Below, piece after piece: positions 1-9,061 of a stretch of 37,761 nucleotides of DNA; position 1 is the first letter of the stretch, and the number at the start of each line of letters is the position of its first letter. This DNA is from an uncultured Bacilli bacterium (GTDB lineage Bacteria > Bacillota_I > Bacilli_A > RF39 > UBA660). The translations under genes were made by a program, and so were the position numbers. The notes beneath the pieces were generated by a model that was given only the letters and a program-made list of their open reading frames with translations, made no database searches and was not told where the DNA came from. Where the stretch lies: assembly GCA_947628345.1 (NCBI GenBank), contig CANQZM010000008.1, forward strand, positions 1-37,761, read 5' to 3'.

Positions 1-160
1 ATTAAATTTTAACACTAATTTAACTCCTTTTATTCTATATATCTATTTTATCATTTACACATAATAAAAACTACACATTTTCTTATGTAGTTCCTTAAAC
101 TGATGACATTGAGGAAGAAGTACAACAACTTTTCTAATAAAATTTAATAACTTTAATTTA

Positions 161-487
161 TTACTTTCTCAATACTTTTTCCAAAAATATTTTATCGTTA
201 AATGCTCCTCTTTTTAAACTTTTTACATTGGCAATAGCAATAACCTCATCTAATGTTGCATTTTCTAATTTAGCTAAAAAATTAATTATTTCTAACATAT
301 CTGCTAATTCTTCAATTCGATCTTTTCCCGTTGCATTTAAAACTTCTTGGTATTCTTCATTTAATTTTTTTTCTAATTCAACTTTATATTCTTCATCTGT
401 TAGAACTCTAGTAATTGGTTCCTCTCCATTTGATTTAATTATTTCAGGTATTTTATCTCTTACCAATTTGTTATATATTTGCTCCAT
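161..487 (-). CDS. MazG/PRA-PH-like nucleotide pyrophosphohydrolase (house-cleaning type)
   Basis: ORF MEQIYNKLVRDKIPEII...EEYQEVL...EELADMLEIINFLA; 'YNKLVRDKIPEII' and EExxE/ELADMLE motifs are typical of this family. Confidence 0.8.
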   Translation of the reverse strand: MEQIYNKLVRDKIPEIIKSNGEEPITRVLTDEEYKVELEKKLNEEYQEVLNATGKDRIEELADMLEIINFLAKLENATLDEVIAIANVKSLKRGAFNDKIFLEKVLRK

Positions 488-687
488 AGTTTATCCCTTT
501 TTTCTATATTGATATTGTCAATATAGAAGTGTGTTTTCTAAATTGACAAATATATCAATTTTAATCTAAAAATATTTTATCATAAATGTAATCATTTTAA
601 AACCCGAACTACAAAAGTCCGAATTTCCTATCTATCTGGTGTGTTTGCAAAAGGGGTTTTGCACTTTAAAGTTTGATTCATCACATT

Positions 688-725
688 TGATAAATATATT
701 CTAGCATAATAAAATATATTTATCA
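688..725. repeat. Perfect inverted repeat TGATAAATATATT-N12-AATATATTTATCA
   Basis: 13-bp arms read directly. Confidence 0.85.
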
Positions 726-849
726 GCTACTTTGACTAAAAACTTTTATTACAAATTGTTTTTCATCATAAAGCAATGCTATTAATGTGCATATTTTCTT
801 TGCCAATATGCAAGTGTGCTTTCTAAATTGTCATATTTTTTTAAATATA

Positions 850-878
850 TTGTATTAAAAACGAATGTTTGATATAAT
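850..878 (+). promoter_or_regulatory. sigma-A promoter for the 30-aa peptide ORF
   Basis: -35 TTGTAT (850-855), 17-nt spacer, extended -10 TGATATAAT (TATAAT at 873-878). Confidence 0.7.
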
Positions 879-941
879 TTTCTTGGAACTTCGGTTGTTG
901 AGTGTCTACCTCTAATCTTTGTAGAGAGGAGGTTTGATAAA

Positions 942-1034
942 ATGAAAACTAAGACTTTTGTAGTAAAAGTCCTAAAGCTCATTGCTATCATTTTATTTCT
1001 CCTTATCATTATGATAGTAGTTATAAAAAAATGA
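942..1034 (+). CDS. Small hydrophobic peptide, candidate type I toxin (MKTKTFVVKVLKLIAIILFLLIIMIVVIKK, 30 aa)
   Basis: SD AGGAGG (927-932) 9 nt upstream of the ATG, single predicted TM helix flanked by Lys, TGA stop at 1032-1034; own promoter upstream and terminator downstream. Not in the ORF track because of the length cutoff. Confidence 0.65.
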   Translation: MKTKTFVVKVLKLIAIILFLLIIMIVVIKK

Positions 1035-1141
1035 CACTTAATTCGCATTTGAATTAAATGTCTTCCTAAAAAATATTGGGTAGACATTCAACATAGCAAA
1101 ACTGAATGTTCCCTTTTTTATTTTATGCAAGTTTCCTTGAC
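1025..1141 (-). ncRNA. Candidate antisense antitoxin RNA overlapping the 3' end of the toxin mRNA
   Basis: Minus-strand promoter -35 TTGTAA (1171-1176), 17 nt, -10 TATGAT (1148-1153). Ends in hairpin GACATTTAATTC/GAATTAAGTGTC (1033-1062) followed by ATTTTTTT. Confidence 0.55.
1084..1119 (+). terminator. Rho-independent terminator of the toxin mRNA
   Basis: ACATTCA...TGAATGT hairpin followed by TCCCTTTTTT. Confidence 0.6.
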
Positions 1142-1328
1142 AAATACATCATAACATAAAAACGACCTTTTTACAAGTCGTTTTCTTATTTCTACTCGAA
1201 AAGTTCGAGTTTCCTATCAATCTGGTGCGAGTGTTGTAGATATCTACAACTTTTGCATAGTTCAAAATGATATTAAATATCATTCACTAAAAATATTTTA
1301 AAAAATAAAAAGTAGTAATAAATTTGTA

Positions 1329-2255
1329 CTACTTTATTTCACTATTTAAAGTTTTCTTTAAAACTTGTCTATTATTATTATTATTTTCGTTTAAAACCGT
1401 CATGTCTATAAGTCCCATATCTAATAATGCCTGAAAATTGTTTATTGTTGTTTGTATAAAATCCTCTGTTCGAATTAAAGTTTTATCACTAAAATTTTTT
1501 TGAATTGCTTCTTTACTTTTCACAAAAAACGATGCTCTAAAATGATTATCGTACCCTGGATGATAAATTTGAAAATGGTAACACATTAAATCATTTGAAA
1601 GTGTAGTTAAATTGTTTAATTGTAAAAAATAGATATCTTCAGCTATTTTACCAATTTTTGTTATACAATCATTATAATCTTCATAAACTTGCTTATGAGA
1701 AGAATCCAAGACATCAATATAATCTATTTTATATGCTTCAGGTCTGTAATATTTAATACCTGTTTGTGTACTTATATATTCTGGTATATATTTTTGAGTT
1801 TTATCTGGAATAGCACATTTTAATGTTATCGATCTTGATTGATTCCCATTATTTATCATTTCATTTAACTCATTTAATATAATAGAGCAATCTTCAATGC
1901 TCGTTTTCATAAATAAACTTGCTCTTTTTAAAAATATATTTGAATCAATTTGTTCATCAGTTAGTGAATTGATAAATTTTTTTAATTTTGAATATCTTTT
2001 TAATCTAACAGATTTTTTATAATCATCAGACTTATTAAACATTTCATCTTCAATATCATATGTTCCTACAATCTCAAATAATTCATTCTCTAAATTTTTA
2101 TTTTGTCTATTCCAATAATTATTACTCAAAAAATTATATGCTAATATATATCTATTTGACTTTAATTCTTCTTCCCGTACTTTTTTAATCTCTTCGATAT
2201 AATCATAAATTGTATAATCTGATGTTTCATCTTTTTTAAGATTAAATAATCCCAT
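1329..2255 (-). CDS. Hypothetical protein (308 aa)
   Basis: Long intact ORF with SD AGGAGG upstream and an extended -10 (TATGGTATAAT); family not recognised. Confidence 0.7.
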   Translation of the reverse strand: MGLFNLKKDETSDYTIYDYIEEIKKVREEELKSNRYILAYNFLSNNYWNRQNKNLENELFEIVGTYDIEDEMFNKSDDYKKSVRLKRYSKLKKFINSLTDEQIDSNIFLKRASLFMKTSIEDCSIILNELNEMINNGNQSRSITLKCAIPDKTQKYIPEYISTQTGIKYYRPEAYKIDYIDVLDSSHKQVYEDYNDCITKIGKIAEDIYFLQLNNLTTLSNDLMCYHFQIYHPGYDNHFRASFFVKSKEAIQKNFSDKTLIRTEDFIQTTINNFQALLDMGLIDMTVLNENNNNNRQVLKKTLNSEIK

Positions 2256-2469
2256 ATAAATCCTCCTTTAATAGCTATTTATTATACCATACTTGTCTAG
2301 TTTTTCATATTATTTTAATTAGATTTCAACATTGTCTTTTTCTATTGTGTTATTTCTTTTGAATAATTTGATTTAGAATTCGTATTATATCTTTATAATT
2401 TTCTTTATTTAATGCACTAAAATAATAATCTAAACAGGTATGTTTTATTTTTGACAAAAATTTAACCCC

Positions 2470-2516
2470 CTAGGTATTTTGACAAGTATATTAAAATGAC
2501 CTAAGGGGCTATCTTT
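2470..2516 (-). terminator. Terminator downstream of ssrA
   Basis: AGCCCCTTAGGTCATTTT...AAAATACCTAGGGGGT inverted repeat followed by a T-rich tract on the minus strand. Confidence 0.6.
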
Positions 2517-2553
2517 ATATCAATATTCGAAAAAGTTCGAATAGAAACGTCAC

Positions 2554-2895
2554 TGGTGGAGCTGAGGAGAATCGAACTCCTGTCCAAAAATACAGCTACA
2601 TAAACTTCTACAAGTTTAGTTAACTAAATAATTTAATTTACTATTCAAGTAGTTAACGACAAAAATAGTAAACGAGTCTATTGTTTTCATTTTAGCTATA
2701 GACATCACTAAAATATAATCTACTAAAATTGAATCTTATTTACTTTACGTAGATAAAAAGTAATAAGATGCTTCCTATATTAAGCGAAAGCTAATTGAGT
2801 ATTACTGTTTCCAGTTATATTTAATTTTGCTTGTATCGTAAGCATACGACTTGCCATTTATGCTCTAATATCCCTGTCGAAACCAAATCAGCCCC
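2554..2895 (-). ncRNA. ssrA: tmRNA (transfer-messenger RNA)
   Basis: 5' end GGGGCTGATTTGGTTTCGACAGGGAT; 3' end GGACAGGAGTTCGATTCTCCTCAGCTCCACCA; tag ORF with stop at 2780-2830. Confidence 0.96.
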
Positions 2896-2994
2896 ATGTA
2901 TTCCATATTATAACATATTTCTTTAATTTTTTGAAGTCCTATAAATATTAATGTTTAATTATAAAAAATGGATTGATATTACAATTTATCAAAT

Positions 2995-3435
2995 TTAATA
3001 TCTTCTTTTTAATTGCTTTTCTAAAGAACGTTTTATATCTCTAGATTTAATTGCTTCACGTTTATCATAATTATGCTTTCCTTGACAAATTCCTAATTCA
3101 ACTTTTAATATATTTTTTTTAAAATACAGCTTTAGGGGAATGAGAGTTAATCCTTGTTGCTCAACTTGTTCTGAAATTTTGTTAATTTCTTGTTTATGCA
3201 ACAATAATTTTCTTGTCCTTGTTTCGTGATGATTAAAAATATTGCCTTCTTTATAAGGAGCTACAAACATATTAATTAAAAAAACTTCACCTTGCCTTAC
3301 GATTCCATAACTTTCCTTAATATTACAGTTACCAGATCTAATTGATTTAATTTCTGTTCCTGTTAATTCAATTCCGGCTTCATATGTTTTTTTTACAAAA
3401 TAATCATGTCTAGCCTTTCTATTTATTATTTCCAT
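2995..3435 (-). CDS. smpB: SsrA-binding protein SmpB
   Basis: N-R-K-A-R-H-D-Y-F...ELTGTEIKSIRSG...GKHNYDKREAIKSRDIKRSLEK; next to rnr and ssrA. Confidence 0.97.
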   Translation of the reverse strand: MEIINRKARHDYFVKKTYEAGIELTGTEIKSIRSGNCNIKESYGIVRQGEVFLINMFVAPYKEGNIFNHHETRTRKLLLHKQEINKISEQVEQQGLTLIPLKLYFKKNILKVELGICQGKHNYDKREAIKSRDIKRSLEKQLKRRY

Positions 3436-3480
3436 GTTTTCCTCCTTTAATGTTGTAAATTCAATATTGATTATTCTTAA

Positions 3481-5583
3481 TTACAATTTTCTTACTATTG
3501 CAAAATCAATTATTTTTTCTTCTTTATCAGCTCTGATAACTTTTATTATTACTTTATCACCAATGGTATATTTTATATGACTTTTTTCGCCTGTCAATGT
3601 CATATTTTCTTCATTATAGTTAAAGAAATCATCCATATCTCTTAATGGTACTAAGCCTTCAACTAAATTATCTAGTTCTACAAACATACCAAAAGATGTT
3701 ATTGAAGTAATCATACCTTCAAATTCTTCACCAATATGAGCCTTCATATATTCAGCCATCTTCATGTCTTCGACTTCTCTTTCACATTCGACAGATGCTC
3801 TTTCACGTTCAGAGGAATGTTCAGTTACATAAATTAGTTTTTCTTCCCAATGCTTTAATGTATTTGAATCTAAATTCTTATTAAATAAGTATGTTCTAAG
3901 TAGACGATGTACAGTAGTATCTGGATAACGTCTTATTGGAGAAGTAAAATGAGTATAACATTTACTAGCTAAACCATAATGTCCTAAATTTTCAGGTTTA
4001 TATACAGCCTTTTGCATACTTCTTAATAATAAACTAGATAATATTTTATATTCAGGTTTATCCTTTAAGGACACAATTAATTGCTGCATCGACTTAGGAG
4101 TAAAATCTTTGATATTACCAGCTACTTGATAGCCTAATGTTCCTATAAAAGATAAATAATTTCTGATTTTTTCTTCTTTTGGCATTTCATGAACTCTATA
4201 AACAAAAGGCAGATTCATATAATAAATATGTGTTGCAACACACTCATTAGCAGCAATCATAAAGTCTTCAATTAAAAGTTCTCCAGCTCCTCTATTTCTT
4301 TTTACTATTTCTGTTGGAACACAATTTTCATCTACTAAAATTTTAGCTTCATCGATTTCAAAATCAATATAACCACGATTGATTTTCATTTTTCTTAATA
4401 TTTTGGCTAGTTCATACATTTGTTGCAAAGGTTCAATATATGGTTCATAACCTTCAACAACTTCATTGTTTTCTAAAATTCGATTAACTTTATTATAAGT
4501 CATTTGAATACGTGATTTAATAACACTAGGGAAAATATCATAGCTAATTTGATTACCCTTATTATCAAACTCCATTACACAAGATATTGTTAATCGATCA
4601 ACATTTGGATTCAAAGAACAAATACCATTAGATAACTCATGAGGTAACATTGGAATAACTCTATCTACCAAATATACACTAGTACCTCGTTCCATTGCTT
4701 CAACATCTAGTGGTGATGATTCTTTTACGTAATAAGAAACATCTGCAATATGAACTCCCAATTGATAATTGCCATTTTCTAATTTTTTAATAGATATAGC
4801 ATCATCAATATCCTTGGTATCATCACCATCAATTGTAAAAATAACCTCATCTCTTAAATCTATTCTATCTTTTAAATCTTCTTCATAAACTTGCATAGGC
4901 ATGTGTTTTACTTGATCTTTTACTTCATCTAAAAATTCAGTATTAATATTATACTTACGCACAATAGATAAAATATCAACTCCTGGGTCGTTTTTATGAC
5001 CTATGATTTCAACTACTTTACCTTGATATCTATAGTTACTTATTTTCTTACTAAGTTCAACTACAACTTTATGACCATCGACTGCATTTAAAGAATTTTC
5101 TCTTTTCACTTCTATTTCAATTTTTATTTTTTTATCATCTAAGGTAATAATTCCCTTGTCTTTAACGAAATTAATTTCCCCAATATATTTAGAAATAGCT
5201 CTTTTAACAACTTTTAAAACTCGTCCTTCTAGACGATCTAGATTCATTTTACTGGTAATTTCTACTATTACCATATCATCATGAATCGCTCCATTCATAT
5301 TGTCCGCACTTACATAAATATCTTCATCTAAGTTTTCAACTGCAACAAAGCCAAAACCTTTCTTATTAACATGCATAATACCTTTTCTTAAGTGACTATT
5401 TTCTAACAACATATATTTATCTTTATTAGTATGATAAATAATAACTTCTTCTTCTAAGTCTTTCAAAACATCTATTAACTGTTTAAGTTCATCTGCGCTT
5501 TTTAAATTTAATTGATCCTGAATATCATATATAGTCATTGCCTCATTGTTATCTTCTAACAATTTTAATACTGATTCTTTCAT
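3481..5583 (-). CDS. rnr: Ribonuclease R
   Basis: RNB domain (FTIDGDDTKDIDDAIS..., HIADVSYYV, HFTSPIRRYPDTTVHRLL) and C-terminal S1 domain. Confidence 0.97.
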   Translation of the reverse strand: MKESVLKLLEDNNEAMTIYDIQDQLNLKSADELKQLIDVLKDLEEEVIIYHTNKDKYMLLENSHLRKGIMHVNKKGFGFVAVENLDEDIYVSADNMNGAIHDDMVIVEITSKMNLDRLEGRVLKVVKRAISKYIGEINFVKDKGIITLDDKKIKIEIEVKRENSLNAVDGHKVVVELSKKISNYRYQGKVVEIIGHKNDPGVDILSIVRKYNINTEFLDEVKDQVKHMPMQVYEEDLKDRIDLRDEVIFTIDGDDTKDIDDAISIKKLENGNYQLGVHIADVSYYVKESSPLDVEAMERGTSVYLVDRVIPMLPHELSNGICSLNPNVDRLTISCVMEFDNKGNQISYDIFPSVIKSRIQMTYNKVNRILENNEVVEGYEPYIEPLQQMYELAKILRKMKINRGYIDFEIDEAKILVDENCVPTEIVKRNRGAGELLIEDFMIAANECVATHIYYMNLPFVYRVHEMPKEEKIRNYLSFIGTLGYQVAGNIKDFTPKSMQQLIVSLKDKPEYKILSSLLLRSMQKAVYKPENLGHYGLASKCYTHFTSPIRRYPDTTVHRLLRTYLFNKNLDSNTLKHWEEKLIYVTEHSSERERASVECEREVEDMKMAEYMKAHIGEEFEGMITSITSFGMFVELDNLVEGLVPLRDMDDFFNYNEENMTLTGEKSHIKYTIGDKVIIKVIRADKEEKIIDFAIVRKL

Positions 5584-5623
5584 TTTTTCACCTTCTACTA
5601 CTATATCTAATAATATTATAAAA

Positions 5624-5648
5624 TAAAAAAGACTAAATTCCTAGTCTT
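5624..5648 (-). terminator. Terminator between secG and rnr
   Basis: AAAGACTAGGAATTTAGTCTTTTTT hairpin plus U-tract on the minus strand. Confidence 0.6.
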
Positions 5649-5884
5649 TAACCAATAAATGTTGAAATTAAGCAAATCAAGAAAAATGACAATCCAAGTA
5701 ACAAAGTAATTCTACTAATTACTAATTCAGAGCCTCTTTCTTTTCGCTTCACAAACAAATCAGAATTACCTCCACTAATAATTTGGGCAGCACCTTCGGC
5801 TTTACCACTTTGTAAAAGAACAATTACTATTAATAAAATTGATATAATTAATAAAGCTGCTTTCATAATATGCCTCCTCATCAA
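5648..5884 (-). CDS. secG: Preprotein translocase subunit SecG
   Basis: Two TM segments, VLLQSGKAEGAAQIISGG...; precedes rnr. Confidence 0.9.
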   Translation of the reverse strand: MMRRHIMKAALLIISILLIVIVLLQSGKAEGAAQIISGGNSDLFVKRKERGSELVISRITLLLGLSFFLICLISTFIG

Positions 5885-5955
5885 ATATTTCTATTATTTT
5901 ATCACAAAACAATATTTAATGCAACTACCAAATAAGCTATCAATAATAAAATAAT

Positions 5956-7179
5956 TTATTGATTATTTATTTTTTCTTCAATTCTCATTAATTGATTATA
6001 TTTACAAATTCGATCTGTTCTAGACATAGATCCTGTTTTTATTTGTCCTAAATTTAAACCAACTGCCAAATCAGCAATAGTTGTGTCTTCTGTTTCTCCA
6101 CTTCGATGGGAAATTATTGTGTTATATCCATGGCTTTTAGCAAGTTCAATTGTTTCCAATGTTTCTGTAATTGTCCCTATTTGGTTAACTTTTAATAAAA
6201 TTGCATTACCGGCTTTTTTATCAATTCCCATTTGTAAACATTTCTTATTAGTAACGAACAAATCATCCCCAACTAATTGGACCTTATCACCTAACAAGGC
6301 TGTAATTTTACTAAATCCCTCCCAATCATTTTCATCTACTGGATCTTCTATAGATACAATGGGATAAGTTTCAACTAATTGTTCATAAAAACTTATCAAT
6401 TCATCTGTCGTCATTTGCTTTCCATCAACATTATATAATCCGTCCTTATAAAATTCAGATGCAGCTACATCAATGGCTATCTTAACATCTTGACCTGGCA
6501 CATATCCAGCTTTTGAAATAGCTTCTATGATTAAATCAAACCCTTCTTTATTAGATGACAGATTAGGCGCAAAACCACCTTCATCCCCGACACCTGTTGA
6601 ATAATTTTTTTCATTTAAAACGGTTTTTAAACTATGAAAGACTTCAGCGCCTACTCGAATACGTTCATGAATATTATCTCTTTGAGGAATAATCATAAAT
6701 TCTTGAAAATCTAAGTTATTATCAGCATGAGCTCCACCATTTAAAATATTCATCATTGGTATAGGTAGAGTCCTCCCATTACCAATATATTCATATAATT
6801 CCTTGTGTTGTTCATTGGCACTAGCTTTTAAAGCAGCCATACTGACACCTAAGATGGCATTGGCACCAATTTTAGATTTAGTTTCGGTACCATCTAAATT
6901 TATCATTTTATAATCCAAAGCTTTTTGATCAGCAGCATCCATTCCAATAACTGCATCTTTTAAGACTGTATTAACATTATTAACAGCTTTAAGAACTCCC
7001 TTGCCATTATATCTTTCATCTTTATCACGCATTTCTAGTGCTTCTCTTTCTCCTGTTGATGCCCCACTAGGAACTGCAGCTCTTCCTATTACTCCATTTT
7101 CCAAAATAACATCTACTTCAACTGTAGGATTACCTCTAGAATCTAATATTTCTCGACCTATTACATTTTTAATTTTCAT
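5956..7179 (-). CDS. eno: Enolase
   Basis: [48 protein letters not shown]. Confidence 0.98.
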   Translation of the reverse strand: MKIKNVIGREILDSRGNPTVEVDVILENGVIGRAAVPSGASTGEREALEMRDKDERYNGKGVLKAVNNVNTVLKDAVIGMDAADQKALDYKMINLDGTETKSKIGANAILGVSMAALKASANEQHKELYEYIGNGRTLPIPMMNILNGGAHADNNLDFQEFMIIPQRDNIHERIRVGAEVFHSLKTVLNEKNYSTGVGDEGGFAPNLSSNKEGFDLIIEAISKAGYVPGQDVKIAIDVAASEFYKDGLYNVDGKQMTTDELISFYEQLVETYPIVSIEDPVDENDWEGFSKITALLGDKVQLVGDDLFVTNKKCLQMGIDKKAGNAILLKVNQIGTITETLETIELAKSHGYNTIISHRSGETEDTTIADLAVGLNLGQIKTGSMSRTDRICKYNQLMRIEEKINNQ

Positions 7180-7577
7180 TATTTCATCTCCTTAAAATTT
7201 ATTACTTTTACCTTATTTTTTGTTGTTTCACCTAAGTTTTTATTTTTATAATTATTAAAAGTTTCCATTTTACTCATAGCAAATTGTTTTATTTTACCTT
7301 TATCATCTGTTTTACACATCATTGCTTCATCAAAAAATTCACCTTTATAGAATAATTGACTTGGAAGCACCTTCATTTTTAGTTTGGTACAAACGTCAAT
7401 AGCTTTAATTAAAGAAATATTACTATAATAATCTGATACACAAACAAGTAAAACTTTATGAATACCTAATTTAGAGGCTTCTTGCAACGTTTGTTGATAT
7501 AGCTCTATATCTTTTTCTTCACTTAGTTCTAATAATAAAGTGTCATTTTGAAAATCTTTTATCATAATAATTACCAC
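7179..7577 (-). CDS. Hypothetical protein between murD and eno (start uncertain)
   Basis: Intact ORF whose stop overlaps the eno start; alpha/beta-like sequence, family not recognised. Confidence 0.65.
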   Translation of the reverse strand: MVIIMIKDFQNDTLLLELSEEKDIELYQQTLQEASKLGIHKVLLVCVSDYYSNISLIKAIDVCTKLKMKVLPSQLFYKGEFFDEAMMCKTDDKGKIKQFAMSKMETFNNYKNKNLGETTKNKVKVINFKEMK

Positions 7578-7585
7578 ATTTCTAT

Positions 7586-8947
7586 TTATTTTTTGTCCTG
7601 TGTCTTTAACTCTTTAACATAATTTTTAAATTCGGTTCCTCTAATTTCACACTCTTTATATTGATCCCATGATGCTGAAGCTGGACTTAATAATACTATA
7701 CCGCCTTTTTCTGTAACTTCAATACACTTTTTAAAACCTTCATCTAATTTTTCATAAATATAAGTAGGAATATTTAGTTTATCACCAAACTCTTTTACTC
7801 TTTCTCTACATTGTCCAATTCCAATAATATTAGTAACGTGATTCATATATGGTGTTAAATCATCAAAATTTTGGTTTCGTTCTAATCCACCTAAAATAAT
7901 AGTTATGGGTTTTGAAAAAGAAGATAAAGCAATTTGACTACATTTAATATTTGTTGCTTCTGTATCATTATAAAACATAATATCATTAACTGTATCTACA
8001 TATTCAAGTCGATGTTCAACTCCACTAAATTCACTTAATATTTTTATAATTATTTCATTGGATACATTAAATTCTTTGGCAATCATAATAGCTCCCATAC
8101 AGTTTTCTAAATTATGAATCCCTGGAATTTTAATTTTGTTGATATCAATTACTTTTTCATCATAATAATAAATTGCATTATCTTTTAGATAACAACCATT
8201 AATTTCATTTTTACTTGAAAAATACTTAGTTTGTGATTTTATATCTTTGAGTTGTTCCAAAACTTCTTCATTTTCCATATTAACAATTGCTATATCATCT
8301 TTAGTTTGATTATAAAACATTCTACTTTTTACTTGTTTATAATGCTCAAAAGTTTTTAAAAAATCAATATGGGCTTTACTTATATTAGTAAACAAACCAA
8401 TATGAGGTTTAAATTGTTTAAAATTTTCTCCTTGTTGACATGATACTTCCATAACAATTATATCATCTTTTTTAAGTTTTTCTAAAAAACTACATAAAGG
8501 ATACCCTATATTTCCAGCTAGATGAACGCGGCCTTTAAAAGCTTCTTCTAAAATTAAATATGTAAGGGTTGTTGTTGTTGTCTTTCCATTAGTTCCTGTA
8601 ATACCTATTAATGTCACATCATTAGGTAATAGGCGATAAGCCATTTCCACTTCATTAATTACTTCAATTCCCAATTCTTTGGCTTTTAATACATATTTAT
8701 GATCAATGGGAACTCCCGGATTTTTGATTAAATAGTCAAAACTATCATCTAAGATATCATCAGGATGGGATCCAAAAATTAGTTCAACACCTAAATCTCG
8801 TAATTCTTTTACTTGTTGTTTATTTTGAGTTGTTTCTTCTTTACTATCATTTAAAATTACAGTATTCCCTCGTCCTTTTAAATATTTTGCTGCTTCATAA
8901 CCACTTCTAGCCATACCTAAGATGAAAATTTTATTATTCTGAAACAT
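7586..8947 (-). CDS. murD: UDP-N-acetylmuramoylalanine--D-glutamate ligase
   Basis: GITGTNGKTTTTTL, GNIGYPL, HRLEYV, FYNDTEATN, LLSPASASWDQY motifs. Confidence 0.96.
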   Translation of the reverse strand: MFQNNKIFILGMARSGYEAAKYLKGRGNTVILNDSKEETTQNKQQVKELRDLGVELIFGSHPDDILDDSFDYLIKNPGVPIDHKYVLKAKELGIEVINEVEMAYRLLPNDVTLIGITGTNGKTTTTTLTYLILEEAFKGRVHLAGNIGYPLCSFLEKLKKDDIIVMEVSCQQGENFKQFKPHIGLFTNISKAHIDFLKTFEHYKQVKSRMFYNQTKDDIAIVNMENEEVLEQLKDIKSQTKYFSSKNEINGCYLKDNAIYYYDEKVIDINKIKIPGIHNLENCMGAIMIAKEFNVSNEIIIKILSEFSGVEHRLEYVDTVNDIMFYNDTEATNIKCSQIALSSFSKPITIILGGLERNQNFDDLTPYMNHVTNIIGIGQCRERVKEFGDKLNIPTYIYEKLDEGFKKCIEVTEKGGIVLLSPASASWDQYKECEIRGTEFKNYVKELKTQDKK

Positions 8948-9005
8948 ATAATCACCTCTAATATAATTATACTATATTTTACATTCTTTATCATTATAAT
9001 TTTTA

Positions 9006-9034
9006 TTGAAACATACAAATGGTTATGCTATAAT
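9006..9034 (+). promoter_or_regulatory. Promoter of the femX-like gene
   Basis: TTGAAA, 17 nt, TATAAT; followed by AAGGAGG SD. Confidence 0.7.
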
Positions 9035-9061
9035 GAAGGTAGTTTATAAGGAGGTTTCATA

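Noticed and set aside
782-1087. 101-aa minus-strand ORF in the track
   Set aside because: Antisense to the SD-equipped 30-aa ORF and across two terminator hairpins; sequence is not protein-like and it has no convincing SD.
6083-6367. Plus-strand ORFs opposite eno, tuf, fusA, rpoB, rplJ and rplL
   Set aside because: Shadow ORFs produced by codon bias on the strand opposite highly conserved genes.
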